A DNA stretch of 64,000 nt, taken from assembly GCF_022919215.1 (NCBI RefSeq), contig NZ_CP095046.1, forward strand, positions 2,284,501 to 2,348,500, in the 5' to 3' direction. The first letter of the stretch is position 1, and every line of letters starts with the position of its first letter. The notes beneath the pieces were generated by a model that was given only the letters and a program-made list of their open reading frames with translations, ran no database searches and was not told the origin of the DNA. The translations under genes were made by a program, and so were the position numbers. Below are positions 50,163 to 59,653 of the stretch, piece after piece. The DNA comes from Hymenobacter cellulosilyticus. Lineage in GTDB: Bacteria > Bacteroidota > Bacteroidia > Cytophagales > Hymenobacteraceae.

Positions 50163-51962
50163 ATGAAACTACTTAAGTACCTAATCAGCATTCTGTTTCT
50201 CGTGGCCGTGGCTGCGGGCATCGGCTTCATGCTTATGTCCCGGGCCACGCTGCTGGATCTGCTGATTCACCGGGCGGGCCTGGCAGCTTACTCCGAAAAG
50301 CTCAACGGTATGCTCAGCGAGAGTCTGCTGCTCAAGGCCAAGCTTGGCGTAGGGGGGCTGCTCGTGGGCCTGGGGTTGCTGCTAGCAGCCATGTGGCGCT
50401 TTTGGGCCGTTATCGAAACGTATCTGCGGACGGTAGGCCAACAGATGAAACTGCTGAGCATCTACCTGACAACTGTGCTGCGGCCCTGGACGTTTGGGCA
50501 GCGGCTGATGCTGTTCAGCCTGTTTTTCGCCCTCACGTTTCTGCTCTTCTACTGCGCCTACTCTATTCCTTTCATCTACGACGAGCTGTACACCTACATT
50601 GCCTTCAGCTCCCGCGGACCGGCTATTTCCTTGGTGTTTTACCCCTTCCCCAACAACCATGTACTAGTTTCGGTACTGGCTGGGGCGCTGCTCAAGCTGG
50701 CAAGCTCAGTTGTATTTGGGATGCGGGCCACGACGATTCTGGCCAGTATGCTGCTGTACTGGGTGTTGTTTGTGGGGCTGCAGCGCTGGGCCCGGCCCGC
50801 AGTAGTGCTTACGGCGCTGCTGTTCTTCTTTGGCCTTGATATGGTGTTGCTCTACAGCTTTATGGCCCGGGGCTACACTATTATCCTGCTGTGCACGGCC
50901 ATTAGCTTTTGCGTGGTTCCCGAGCTGCTCAAACCCCAAAGCCGCTACCGCCAGCTGAGCTGGCTGCTGCTGGGCTTTGCCTCGGTGATGGGCATGGCTG
51001 CCATTCCGACCTACGTCTACGGCTTTGCCAGCATCATGATTACGCTGGGCCTTTATTCGCTGCTGACGCGCCAGCCCAAGATGAGCCAGCTTATTGTGCT
51101 GGGCCTGCTGGTGGTAGTGGGAGTGGTGCTGTTCTACACGCCTCTTATTACGGTTTCGGGCTTGTCGGCACTGATTAAGAACAAATACGTGCTGCCCATT
51201 TCCCGGCCTGAAGTATTGCGCAAGCTGCTTCCTGCCATGGGCAACCTAACCTATGCCTTCTTCACCTTCAAAGCATTGGGCTGGTTCTGGCTGCTGGCCT
51301 TGATTTTGGGAGGGTTATCTTTTTGGCGCCGCCGCCAGGACTCGCGGCAGCTGCCTCAGCCTTTGGTTGTGCTCAGTCTGCTGATGCTGGTGCTGCCTAT
51401 GGTATTCATGCTGGCCCAGTCGGTGGTGCCTTACGAGCGGTGCTGGCAGTACTTGGCCGTGCCGCTGGCGTATCTGCTGGCGCTGGCGCTGGAAGCGGTA
51501 CTAGCTGGCTTTAGCACCGAGCGCCCGGCTTTCGTCCGCTTGGCTGGCCCGGCGCTGGTACTGCTGATGCTCCTTCTGACCGTACGCAGTGCCTGGGGGT
51601 TTTATCACAAACTCTACTTGGACGAAAGCCACTCCTTCTCCTACCGCCGCATCGGCACCTTGCTTACGGAGCAGGGCTTCCGCCTCAACCTAGCACAGCC
51701 GCCAGTGTACCTGGCCGACAGTTTCCTGGCCGATGGCAACATGGAGTTCGACTTTACAACCCAGCATCGTCCCTTCTCCTGTGTGCGCCTTGATGCAACG
51801 CCCACGGCGTTGGATTCTGTGACGGTTCCTGCCCTCATCGTTCACGACAAGCACTTCGGCACCGACCCGGCCGGCTATCTGAAAGGCCGGCCAGCCCAAA
51901 CGCTCTACGAAGACGACCACGCAACGGTATTTTTAGTAAACTCGGCCGCTGTAAAGCTTTAA
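50163..51962 (+). CDS. GT-C-like integral membrane glycosyltransferase
   Basis: A 599-residue protein with about a dozen membrane helices and a C-terminal soluble part (about 500-599). The first large loop has IYDELYTYIAFSSRGP, with the acidic pair expected for the metal or donor site of the GT-C fold (as in GT39/GT83), and FPFPNNHVL follows. GT-C enzymes use polyprenyl-phosphate sugars outside the inner membrane. The upstream DPM1-like gene, 48 bases away, could supply its donor. No family number can be assigned from the sequence alone. Confidence 0.65.
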   Translation: MKLLKYLISILFLVAVAAGIGFMLMSRATLLDLLIHRAGLAAYSEKLNGMLSESLLLKAKLGVGGLLVGLGLLLAAMWRFWAVIETYLRTVGQQMKLLSIYLTTVLRPWTFGQRLMLFSLFFALTFLLFYCAYSIPFIYDELYTYIAFSSRGPAISLVFYPFPNNHVLVSVLAGALLKLASSVVFGMRATTILASMLLYWVLFVGLQRWARPAVVLTALLFFFGLDMVLLYSFMARGYTIILLCTAISFCVVPELLKPQSRYRQLSWLLLGFASVMGMAAIPTYVYGFASIMITLGLYSLLTRQPKMSQLIVLGLLVVVGVVLFYTPLITVSGLSALIKNKYVLPISRPEVLRKLLPAMGNLTYAFFTFKALGWFWLLALILGGLSFWRRRQDSRQLPQPLVVLSLLMLVLPMVFMLAQSVVPYERCWQYLAVPLAYLLALALEAVLAGFSTERPAFVRLAGPALVLLMLLLTVRSAWGFYHKLYLDESHSFSYRRIGTLLTEQGFRLNLAQPPVYLADSFLADGNMEFDFTTQHRPFSCVRLDATPTALDSVTVPALIVHDKHFGTDPAGYLKGRPAQTLYEDDHATVFLVNSAAVKL

Positions 51963-52036
51963 GGCTGAGCCGCCCAAACCCATGGTGCCTGTTCACTTTT
52001 CTCTCTCCAACTGAATATATCTCAAACTCTTCCCGT

Positions 52037-53377
52037 ATGAAAATCGCAGTAGTAGGTACCGGCTATGTAGGGCTGGTAACCGGCACGTGCTTCGCCGAGG
52101 TCGGAATTGATGTTACCTGCATCGACATCGACCAAAAGAAAATTGATAACCTGCACAAAGGCATCCTGCCCATCTATGAGCCTGGGTTGGAGGAAATGGT
52201 GAGCCGCAACGTCGAGAAAGGTCGTTTGCACTTCTCTACCAGCCTGGCTGAAGGTATCAAGGATGCTGACGTTGCGTTTATTGCCGTGGGCACGCCTCCC
52301 GGTGAAGACGGTTCGGCCGATTTGAAATACGTGCTGGCCGTAGCCCGCGGTATCGGTGAAAACATGAACAGCTACGGCGTTATCGTGACCAAGAGCACGG
52401 TACCGGTGGGCACGGCCGCTAAAGTGCGCGCCGAAATTGAGCAGGCTCTGGCCAAGCGCGGTGCCGACATCGAGTTCGACGTAGCTTCCAACCCCGAGTT
52501 CCTGAAAGAAGGTGCCGCCATCGACGACTTCCTCAAGCCCGACCGTATTGTGGTAGGCGTGGCTTCGTCCCGTGCCGAAGAGGTGATGAGCAAGCTCTAC
52601 AAGCCCTTCCTGCTCAACGGCCACCCGATTATCTTCATGGATATCCCATCGGCTGAAATGACGAAATATGCTGCCAACTCGATGCTGGCAACCAAGATTT
52701 CGTTTATGAACGACATTGCCAACCTTTGCGAAATCATGGGCGCCGACGTGAACATGGTGCGCAAGGGCATCGGCTCCGACGCTCGTATCGGTACTAAGTT
52801 CATCTACCCTGGCATCGGCTACGGTGGCTCCTGCTTCCCCAAAGACGTGAAGGCCCTGATCAAGACGGCTGCCGAGAATGGCTACCAGATGCAGGTGCTC
52901 AAAGCCGTAGAAAGCGTAAACGAGGCGCAGAAAGAGGTTCTGTTCGACAAAGTGTACAAGCACTTCGGTGGTGACCTGAACGGCAAGAAGATGGCCGTGT
53001 GGGGTCTTTCCTTTAAGCCCAAGACCGACGACATGCGCGAAGCTCCGTCGCTGGTTATCATCGAGAAGCTGCTGGATGCCGGCTGCACCGTATCGGCCTA
53101 CGACCCAGTGGCGATGGAAGAAGCCAAGCACTCGCTCGGCGACCGTATCACCTACGCCAAAGATGAATTCGCGGCCCTGATCGACGCTGACGCTTTGCTG
53201 GTGGTAACCGAGTGGCCTGATTTCCGCTCGCCCAACTTCGAGGTAATGGCCCGCCTAATGAAGCAAAAGTCTATCTTCGATGGTCGTAACATCTACGATG
53301 CCAAGGAGTTGCACGAGGCTGGTTTCACCTACCACTGCATTGGCATCAAAACCGACCACAAAGAGCCGGTAGCCTAA
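52037..53377 (+). CDS. ugd: UDP-glucose 6-dehydrogenase
   Basis: A 446-residue protein. N-terminal NAD-binding MKIAVVGTGYVGLVTGTCFAE, SNPEFLKEG..AIDDF in the centre, and the catalytic Cys266 in GGSCFPKD. It oxidises UDP-glucose to UDP-glucuronate with two NAD+. The next gene is UDP-glucuronate decarboxylase, so the two make UDP-glucuronate and UDP-xylose. Codon use is more even than in the neighbours, with many GGT and GCT codons. Confidence 0.93.
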   Translation: MKIAVVGTGYVGLVTGTCFAEVGIDVTCIDIDQKKIDNLHKGILPIYEPGLEEMVSRNVEKGRLHFSTSLAEGIKDADVAFIAVGTPPGEDGSADLKYVLAVARGIGENMNSYGVIVTKSTVPVGTAAKVRAEIEQALAKRGADIEFDVASNPEFLKEGAAIDDFLKPDRIVVGVASSRAEEVMSKLYKPFLLNGHPIIFMDIPSAEMTKYAANSMLATKISFMNDIANLCEIMGADVNMVRKGIGSDARIGTKFIYPGIGYGGSCFPKDVKALIKTAAENGYQMQVLKAVESVNEAQKEVLFDKVYKHFGGDLNGKKMAVWGLSFKPKTDDMREAPSLVIIEKLLDAGCTVSAYDPVAMEEAKHSLGDRITYAKDEFAALIDADALLVVTEWPDFRSPNFEVMARLMKQKSIFDGRNIYDAKELHEAGFTYHCIGIKTDHKEPVA

Positions 53378-53469
53378 CTGTATTGCCGCCGGCTGCTGCG
53401 CGCCCACCGGGTACCCAGCAGCCGGCGAGCTTGGGCGGCTGCCGCCCAACCACGTAAACGAACGACACC

Positions 53470-54455
53470 ATGTCTGATAAAAAACGCATTCTAATTACCG
53501 GCGGCGCGGGCTTTCTGGGCTCCCACCTCTGCGACCGGTTCCTGAAGGAAGGGTACCATGTTATTGCCATGGACAACCTGATTACGGGCGACCTGGCTAA
53601 TATTGAGCATCTGTTTGGCCGCGAAGACTTCGAGTTTCATCACGCCGACGTGTCGAAGTTCGTATTCGTGCCTGGCAAGCTGGATTACATCCTGCACTTC
53701 GCCTCGCCCGCCTCGCCCATCGACTACCTCAAAATCCCGATCCAGACCCTCAAAGTAGGTTCGCTCGGTACGCACAACTTGCTGGGCCTGGCCCGCGTGA
53801 AAGGGCCCGCATGCTGATTGCCAGCACCTCGGAAGTTTACGGCGACCCGGAGATTCACCCCCAGGTAGAGGAGTATTTCGGCAACGTAAACCCCGTGGGT
53901 CCGCGTGGCTGCTACGACGAAGCCAAGCGCTTCCAGGAAGCCATTACCATGGCTTACCACAACCACCACGGCCTAGAGACGCGCATCGTGCGCATCTTCA
54001 ACACCTATGGCCCGCGTATGCGCTTGAACGACGGCCGCGTATTGCCAGCATTCCTCTCGCAGGCCCTGCGTGGCGAGAACCTGACCGTGTTCGGCGACGG
54101 TTCGCAGACGCGTTCCTTCTGCTACGTGGACGACCTGATCGAAGGCATCTACCGTTTGCTGCTGAGCGACTATCCGCTGCCCGTGAACATCGGCAACCCC
54201 GACGAAATCACCATCAAGGAGTTCGGCGAAGAAATTGCCAAGCTCATGAACGTGGAGTTTAAGCCTACCTACCAGGAGCTGCCCCAGAACGACCCGATGA
54301 AGCGTAAGCCCGATATCACCAAAGCCAAGGAAATCCTGGGCTGGGAACCTCAGGTTGACCGCGCCGAAGGCCTGCGTCGCACCCTGGAGTACTTCAAAGA
54401 ACACGTACAGGTTAGTGCCGCCGGACAGGTCGACAATACCCCGCGTACGTTCTAA
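53470..54455 (+). CDS. uxs: UDP-glucuronate decarboxylase, UDP-xylose synthase (one break)
   Basis: The reconstructed protein has about 328 residues. Extended SDR with GGAGFLGS at 11-18, [15 protein letters not shown], the GCYDEAKR active-site Tyr/Lys near 147-151, and FNTYGPRM. The YDEAK form is specific to UXS. It turns UDP-glucuronate to UDP-xylose. One G is missing in 53803-53805; adding it joins LARVKG to [13 protein letters not shown]. It lies 92 bases after ugd and 17 before the FdtA-like gene. Confidence 0.92.
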
Positions 54456-54472
54456 GCCGTTTACCGCCGCAC

Positions 54473-54880
54473 ATGCAAAAGCCGCACTTAATTGAGTTTC
54501 CCAAGCTGGGCGCTTCCGAAATCGGATATATATCCGTGGGAGAAGCCAACGGCCTGATTCCGTTCACGGTAGAGCGTACGTTCTGGACGTATTTCACGCC
54601 CGAGAGCATCGTGCGGGGGCGCCATGCCCACCACGCTACCGAGCAGGTACTGATTGCCGTAGCCGGCCGTATCATCGTAACGACGGAAATGCCCGACGGC
54701 GAAGTGCAAACCTTCGTGCTGGAGTCGCCCCACGTGGGCGTGTATGTGCCCCCGAATGCCTGGCATACCATGCAGTATTCGCACACGGCCGTACAGCTGG
54801 TTTTTGCATCGACGCGGTATAATGAGCAGGATTACATTCGGAAATACGAAAACTTCCGCGAGGTATGGGGCTCCAAGTAA
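54473..54880 (+). CDS. FdtA/WxcM-like sugar 3,4-ketoisomerase
   Basis: A 135-residue cupin of the WxcM-like C-terminal domain family (FdtA, QdtA). HAHHATEQVLIAVAGRI and YVPPNAWHTMQ carry the conserved His residues. FdtA isomerises dTDP-4-keto-6-deoxyglucose to a 3-keto sugar. The stop overlaps the next gene by 16 bases. The FdtB-like aminotransferase is two genes on. No rmlA or rmlB was found in the window, so the dTDP-sugar must be made elsewhere. Confidence 0.85.
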   Translation: MQKPHLIEFPKLGASEIGYISVGEANGLIPFTVERTFWTYFTPESIVRGRHAHHATEQVLIAVAGRIIVTTEMPDGEVQTFVLESPHVGVYVPPNAWHTMQYSHTAVQLVFASTRYNEQDYIRKYENFREVWGSK

Positions 54881-55818
54881 ACGCTGAGCTGGTAGCTGCC
54901 CGGGCCGATAAGCTGTTCTTTTATTCGCCCTACAACTTCCTGCGCAAGCTCGACGTGGCTACGCAGCAGCGCCTGTTTGGAACTGGCGCTGCTGCCGACT
55001 ATACCGCCGACCCGAATCATCGGGTGTTTGAGTTTGTGCAGGACGGGGCTACCGTTCAGTTCTTGTATGCCTTTCTGCCCTGGGATACCGATTTTTTCGG
55101 GGCAGCGGTATACAAGGTATTTACGGCTCTTTTTGCCGCTGGCACGCCGGCCGCGGTGCTGGCTGCGGCCGGCACCGCGTTTCGCCGGCAGCTGGGGCAG
55201 GAGGGAGCCGCTTATTGCTTTGCCGAGCTACCCGCCGAAGATACCCGCGTGGCACAGGCCCTGGGCGACGCGGGGTGGCGGCTGGTGGAAACGCGTCTGA
55301 CGTATTTTCAGGACGCGGTGAGCAGCTTCGAGCAGCCCCGGTTTGCGGTGCGCTCTGCCCAAAAGGAAGAGGCTGCTGCCATCGGTCAGATTTCAGCCGC
55401 AGCCCGCAATGAGTACGACCGGTTTCACGCCGACCAATGGTTTAGCGGCGACACTGGGGACCAGTTTCTGGCTCGCTACGCATCGGCCGCCGTGGAAGGC
55501 TATTGCGACGATGTGCTGGTGCCGGCCGAACCCGGCCTGCCCGTCGACTCGTTTCTGGCTATCAGCGACCTGCAGGCGCATGCGGCCAGCCTGGGAACCG
55601 GGTTTTCGCGCGTAGTACTGACGGCCGTGGGCCCGGCCAACCGTGGCTGGCACCTGAAGCTGGTGTCGGAAACGGTACAGCGGGCCCGGCAGAACGGTGC
55701 CAAATACGTGTTGATGACCACACAGGCCACCAACCGGGCAGTGTTTCGCACCTGCGAGAAATTGAATTTTAAAGTCGGCGGTTGCGGCCATGTGCTGGCT
55801 TGCTCCCATTTCAACTAG
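54865..55818 (+). CDS. GNAT-family acyltransferase, WecD-like
   Basis: A 317-residue protein with a first half containing LPWDTDFFGAAVYKVF, a segment seen in WecD-type dTDP-amino sugar acetyltransferases, and a GNAT domain near 170-310 with VVLTAVGPANRGWHLKLV and TQATNRAVFRTCEKLNFKVGG, where acetyl-CoA binds. It overlaps the FdtA-like gene by 16 bases and ends 6 bases before the aminotransferase gene. Context suggests N-acylation of the 3-amino-3,6-dideoxyhexose made by its neighbours, replacing the left-handed beta-helix FdtC of other clusters. The acyl group is not known. Confidence 0.7.
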   Translation: MGLQVNAELVAARADKLFFYSPYNFLRKLDVATQQRLFGTGAAADYTADPNHRVFEFVQDGATVQFLYAFLPWDTDFFGAAVYKVFTALFAAGTPAAVLAAAGTAFRRQLGQEGAAYCFAELPAEDTRVAQALGDAGWRLVETRLTYFQDAVSSFEQPRFAVRSAQKEEAAAIGQISAAARNEYDRFHADQWFSGDTGDQFLARYASAAVEGYCDDVLVPAEPGLPVDSFLAISDLQAHAASLGTGFSRVVLTAVGPANRGWHLKLVSETVQRARQNGAKYVLMTTQATNRAVFRTCEKLNFKVGGCGHVLACSHFN

Positions 55819-55824
55819 TTCGTT

Positions 55825-56930
55825 ATGAAAGTCCCTTTCCTCTCCTTTACTCCCCAAAATCAGGCCGTGCGCACCCAGGTGCTGGATGCTATGAGCCAGG
55901 TATTCGATTCGCAGTGGTACGTGCTGGGCGAGGCTGTAAAACAGTTTGAAGCCGAGTATGCCCGCTTCTCCACCACGACCGAGTGCATCGGGGTGGCCAA
56001 TGGTCTGGATGCTCTGCACCTGGCCCTGAAGGCCCTTGATGTAAAGGAAGGCGACGAGGTAATCGTACCGTCTAACACTTACATTGCCACCTGGCTGGCT
56101 ATTTCCTTCGTGGGCGCCACGCCCATTCCGGTAGAGCCCAACCCCAACACCTACAACCTCGACCCGGCCCGGCTGGAGGCTGCCATTACACCCCGCACCC
56201 GGGCCATCATGCCGGTGCACCTCTATGGTCAAGCCTGTGAGATGGACGAAATCATGGCCATTGCCAAACGGCACAACCTGTACGTGGTGGAGGACAACGC
56301 CCAGTCGCAGGGAGCTACCTACAACGGCGGCATCACCGGCAGCTTCGGCGACGTGAATGCCACCAGTTTTTACCCCGGCAAAAACCTGGGGCTCTCGGCG
56401 ACGCCGGGGCCGTTACAACCAACAACGGCGAGCTGGCGAAGAAAGTCCGGACCCTGCGCAACTACGGTTCCCAGCAGAAATACTACAACGAGGTTATTGG
56501 CCACAACTCCCGCTTGGATGAGCTGCAGGCCGCCGTGCTGAGCGCCAAGCTGCCCATGCTGATGGAGTGGACCGGTCAGCGGCAGGAAGTAGCCGCACTG
56601 TATGACGAGCAGCTGGCGGGCATTGCCGACCTGCACCTGCCCGTTGTGGCTACTGGGGCTTCACACGTGTATCATCTCTACGTGGTGCGCACCAGCCAGC
56701 GCGACGAACTGCAGAAATACCTGACCGAGCAGGGCATCGGCACGCTGATTCACTACCCCATTCCGCCCCACTTGCAGGAAGCCTACCGCTTTATGGGTTT
56801 CCAGGCCGGAGCCTTCCCCATTGCTGAGGAGTTGGCCAAAACCTGCTTGAGCCTGCCCATGTGGCCCGGTATGACGCAGGAGCACGTGGAGCTGGTGAGC
56901 AGCCACATCCGCACCTTCCTGACCCGCTAA
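55825..56930 (+). CDS. DegT/DnrJ/EryC1 aminotransferase, FdtB-like (one break)
   Basis: The reconstructed protein has about 368 residues. Fold type I PLP enzyme with [34 protein letters not shown] and the PLP Lys186 in [15 protein letters not shown]. It fits FdtB/QdtB, which aminates the 3-keto sugar formed by FdtA. One G is missing in the run 56388-56391; restoring it joins GKNLG to [13 protein letters not shown]. The three genes FdtA-like, GNAT and this one form a set for dTDP-Fuc3N or Qui3N plus acyl group. C-4 configuration cannot be judged from the sequence. Confidence 0.88.
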
Positions 56931-56960
56931 TTCTCCCTTTTCAGGCTTTTTCTCTTTTCT

Positions 56961-58449
56961 ATGCAAGTTTCTGACCATGTAGTCAGCTCCCCACCACCGG
57001 TTACGGTCGAGTCGCGGGTGCGGGTTGGTTGGCTTTTAGCCCTGGCCGCGGCGGTGTTGCCGTTTCTGCTGCTGGCTTACTACAACTACCCCAGCATCCA
57101 CGACGACTACGCCAATTCCAACCGCATTATGCGGCTGGGGCGGATGGAGTTTATCAAGGAGCTGTATGCTACCTGGACTGGCCGCTACACGGAGCTTGCC
57201 TTAAAAGCCTACCTGGACCCATTGTCGTACCAGCAAACCGCCCTGCTATCCCGGGTGCAGCCCATTGCTGTTATTCTGCTGCTGGCGCTGGCCGCGTTCT
57301 GCTTTTTTCGGGTGCTGCTTCGTGGCGCGCGCACGTCGGTGGTGCTGGCCTGCGCCCTGCTGCTGACGGTGCTGTACCTAAACGGCTTCGAAATGGCCGG
57401 TGCCGCCTTCTACTGGTTTGGTGGCTATACTTCTTACACGGCCGGCGTCATTGCCAGCCTGTTTGCCTTTACCGGAATGGTGGGCTTGCACCGCTACCAG
57501 GGCCGTATGGGGGCTCAACTCCTCAGCCTGATTATAGCGGCTGGTTTCAGCATCGTGGCCATCGGTGCTTACGATGTCTCCATGATGGCAACCTGCTGGG
57601 TGCTGGGCAGCGCCGTCGCCTTGGCCTGGTTATTTAAGAGCCCGGCAAAAGCATGGTTTCTGGCCTTGTTTGCCTTAGCTATGGTTGGCGCTTTCTTCGC
57701 CGTAACGGCACCCGGCAACCAGGTCCGAGCCGCCATGGAAGGTCGAAATCTGGGCCAGATTCTGAAGAGTCCCCAAGCCATTGTCGTCATTGTCAAAAGC
57801 ATCTACTTCGCCTTGACGCAAAGCTTTTCCTGGGCCAACAGCCTGTTGTTGCTGCTAGGCGGTACACTGCTGGCCGGACTGCTGACGCGGGTGCGGGAAG
57901 CGGTGGTGTTTAACCTGAGCCGGCTTCACCCCCTGTTGCTGGGCTTGTGGCTGCTGGCCGGGGTAGGGGCCATGATTTTTCCCTCCATTCTGGTGTATCA
58001 GACGGTGTGGCCCCACAGCTGGCAGTGCGTATACTTCTACTTCATGTTCGGCTGGGTGTGGCTGCTGGCTACAATTTTTGCCCGCTACAGCGCCCACTCT
58101 GAAGTGCTGCGTGCTCTGAGTGGCCCCACGGGTTGGCGCCTGACGGCCCTGGCTTTCTGCGCCCTGTGCTTTTTTTCCAGCAGCAGCAACACTCATATGG
58201 CCTACCTCGATGTAGCCGCCAAGGCCCCGAGCACTATGCCCGGGTGCGGCAGCGTGAGCAGCGGCTCAAAGATGAGGCTGCCCGCCGCGTGCCCGTCACC
58301 GAAATGCGGCCCTGTACAGCAATGAGGATGCTTATCGGGCTCCGAGCGTGCTCTACACCTACGATTTCAATAACGACGATGCAACCCAGTATGCTATTTA
58401 TTACGGGGTCGACAGCGTAGTTATTAAACCCAACCCGTACCATCCGTAA
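56961..58449 (+). CDS. DUF6056-like multi-pass membrane protein, possible GT-C enzyme (two breaks)
   Basis: The reconstructed protein has about 496 residues with about ten membrane helices and a soluble C-terminal tail. Near the N-terminus is NYPSIHDDYANSNR, an acidic pair in the first outer loop, and then TWTGRYTELALKAYL, both typical of DUF6056 proteins, a GT-C-like group. One-base losses at runs 58225-58228 and 58308-58309 cut off the tail; adding them gives VAAKAPEHYARVRQREQRL and TEMRALYSNEDAYRAPSV, ending at a TAA at 58449. It could transfer a sugar from polyprenyl phosphate in the periplasm; the following GT2 gene could charge that carrier. Function is inferred. Confidence 0.65.
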
Positions 58450-58562
58450 GCCTGATTTTGGCTGCCCGCGGGCCCTTGAATAGGCTTCGTCGACAGCTTT
58501 AATCAAATGGTGCCCTACCTTTGCCCCGTGAGCAGTCTGTTGCTCCGTGTTCCGCCGCATCT

Positions 58563-59501
58563 ATGCCCAAGCTCTCAGTTATTATTCCCTGTTACTTCAA
58601 CGAAGGCAACATTCCGGTAACGGCCCAGGCGCTTATTGCCAACGAAGCGGGCTTTCCGGCCGGAGTAACCTTCGAATACGTGATGGTTGATGATGGCTCC
58701 GGCGACAACACCGTGCGCGAGCTGCACCGCTTCCGCGACCAGTACCCCGACCGGGTGCAGGTGGTGGAGCTGGTCAGCAATGTGGGCTCCTACAACGCCA
58801 TTGTAGCCGGCATGGCCCATGCCACCGGCGACTGTATGGCCATCATTACGGCCGATATGCAGGACCCGCCCGAACTGATGGTGCAGATGTATGAGTTCTG
58901 GCAGAAAGGCGTCAAGCTGGTCATCGGTAACCGACAGGACCGGGAAGAAACCGGGTTGCAGAAGTGGTTTGCCAACCTGTTTCATAAGACGATGAAGAAA
59001 GTTGCCCTGTCCAACATTCCGGATGGTGGCTTCGACTTCGTGTTCTTCGACCGGCAGGTGTGCGACGAGGTGGTACGGCTGCAGGAGCGCAACAGCAACA
59101 TCTTTTACCTGATGGTGTGGCTGGGCTTTCCCTACGTCAACATTCCTTATGTGCGCCGCAAGCGCGAAATCGGCAAGTCGCGCTGGACCCTGCAGAAGAA
59201 GATCAAGCTGTTCATCGACTCGATTCTGTCCTTTTCCTTCTTCCCGATTCGCATGATTTCCATCTTGGGTATGATCCTGGGAGGAGTGGCCCTGCTGTAT
59301 GGGCTCTACATTCTGGTTATGAAGGCCCTGGGCAACATCAACGCGGCGGGCTGGACCACGCTGATGGTCGTGGTGCTCTTCGTTTCGGCCTTTCAGATGG
59401 TGGCTCTGGGCATTATCGGCGAGTACGTGTGGCGCGGGTTGGATGCGTCCCGTCAGCGGCCCTTATATGTAGTCAAGAAAATATCGGGAGGCAGCCAGTA
59501 A
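58563..59501 (+). CDS. GT2 polyprenyl-phosphate glycosyltransferase with two membrane helices
   Basis: A 312-residue protein of the GtrB/ArnC type: LSVIIPCYFNEGNIP, DDGSGDNT, the ADMQDPPEL motif, and the KSRWT segment before two C-terminal hydrophobic helices (about 225-255 and 265-290). It makes polyprenyl-phosphate sugars on the inner membrane. The start at 58563 (MPKLSVII) is preferred to the open-frame start at 58521. It follows a GT-C-like gene and ends this operon segment before a terminator. Confidence 0.9.
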   Translation: MPKLSVIIPCYFNEGNIPVTAQALIANEAGFPAGVTFEYVMVDDGSGDNTVRELHRFRDQYPDRVQVVELVSNVGSYNAIVAGMAHATGDCMAIITADMQDPPELMVQMYEFWQKGVKLVIGNRQDREETGLQKWFANLFHKTMKKVALSNIPDGGFDFVFFDRQVCDEVVRLQERNSNIFYLMVWLGFPYVNIPYVRRKREIGKSRWTLQKKIKLFIDSILSFSFFPIRMISILGMILGGVALLYGLYILVMKALGNINAAGWTTLMVVVLFVSAFQMVALGIIGEYVWRGLDASRQRPLYVVKKISGGSQ

Positions 59502-59542
59502 TCTAAACAGCAGCGCCGGGTAACACTTTTCGTACAAAGTCG

Positions 59543-59575
59543 ACTCCTTGTAGATGTCTTCTACAGGGAGTTTTC
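59543..59575 (+). terminator. Intrinsic terminator after the GT2 gene
   Basis: Arms ACTCCTTGTAGA and TCTACAGGGAGT (one G-T pair) with a five-base loop, followed by TTTTC; 41 bases after the stop. Confidence 0.8.
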
Positions 59576-59653
59576 GTCTGGTCGTTAAAGCCAAGCCGTA
59601 GTACGGGCACGAATGCTCGAATTGAAACGTCAAAAATCAAAACAAAACGCAGG

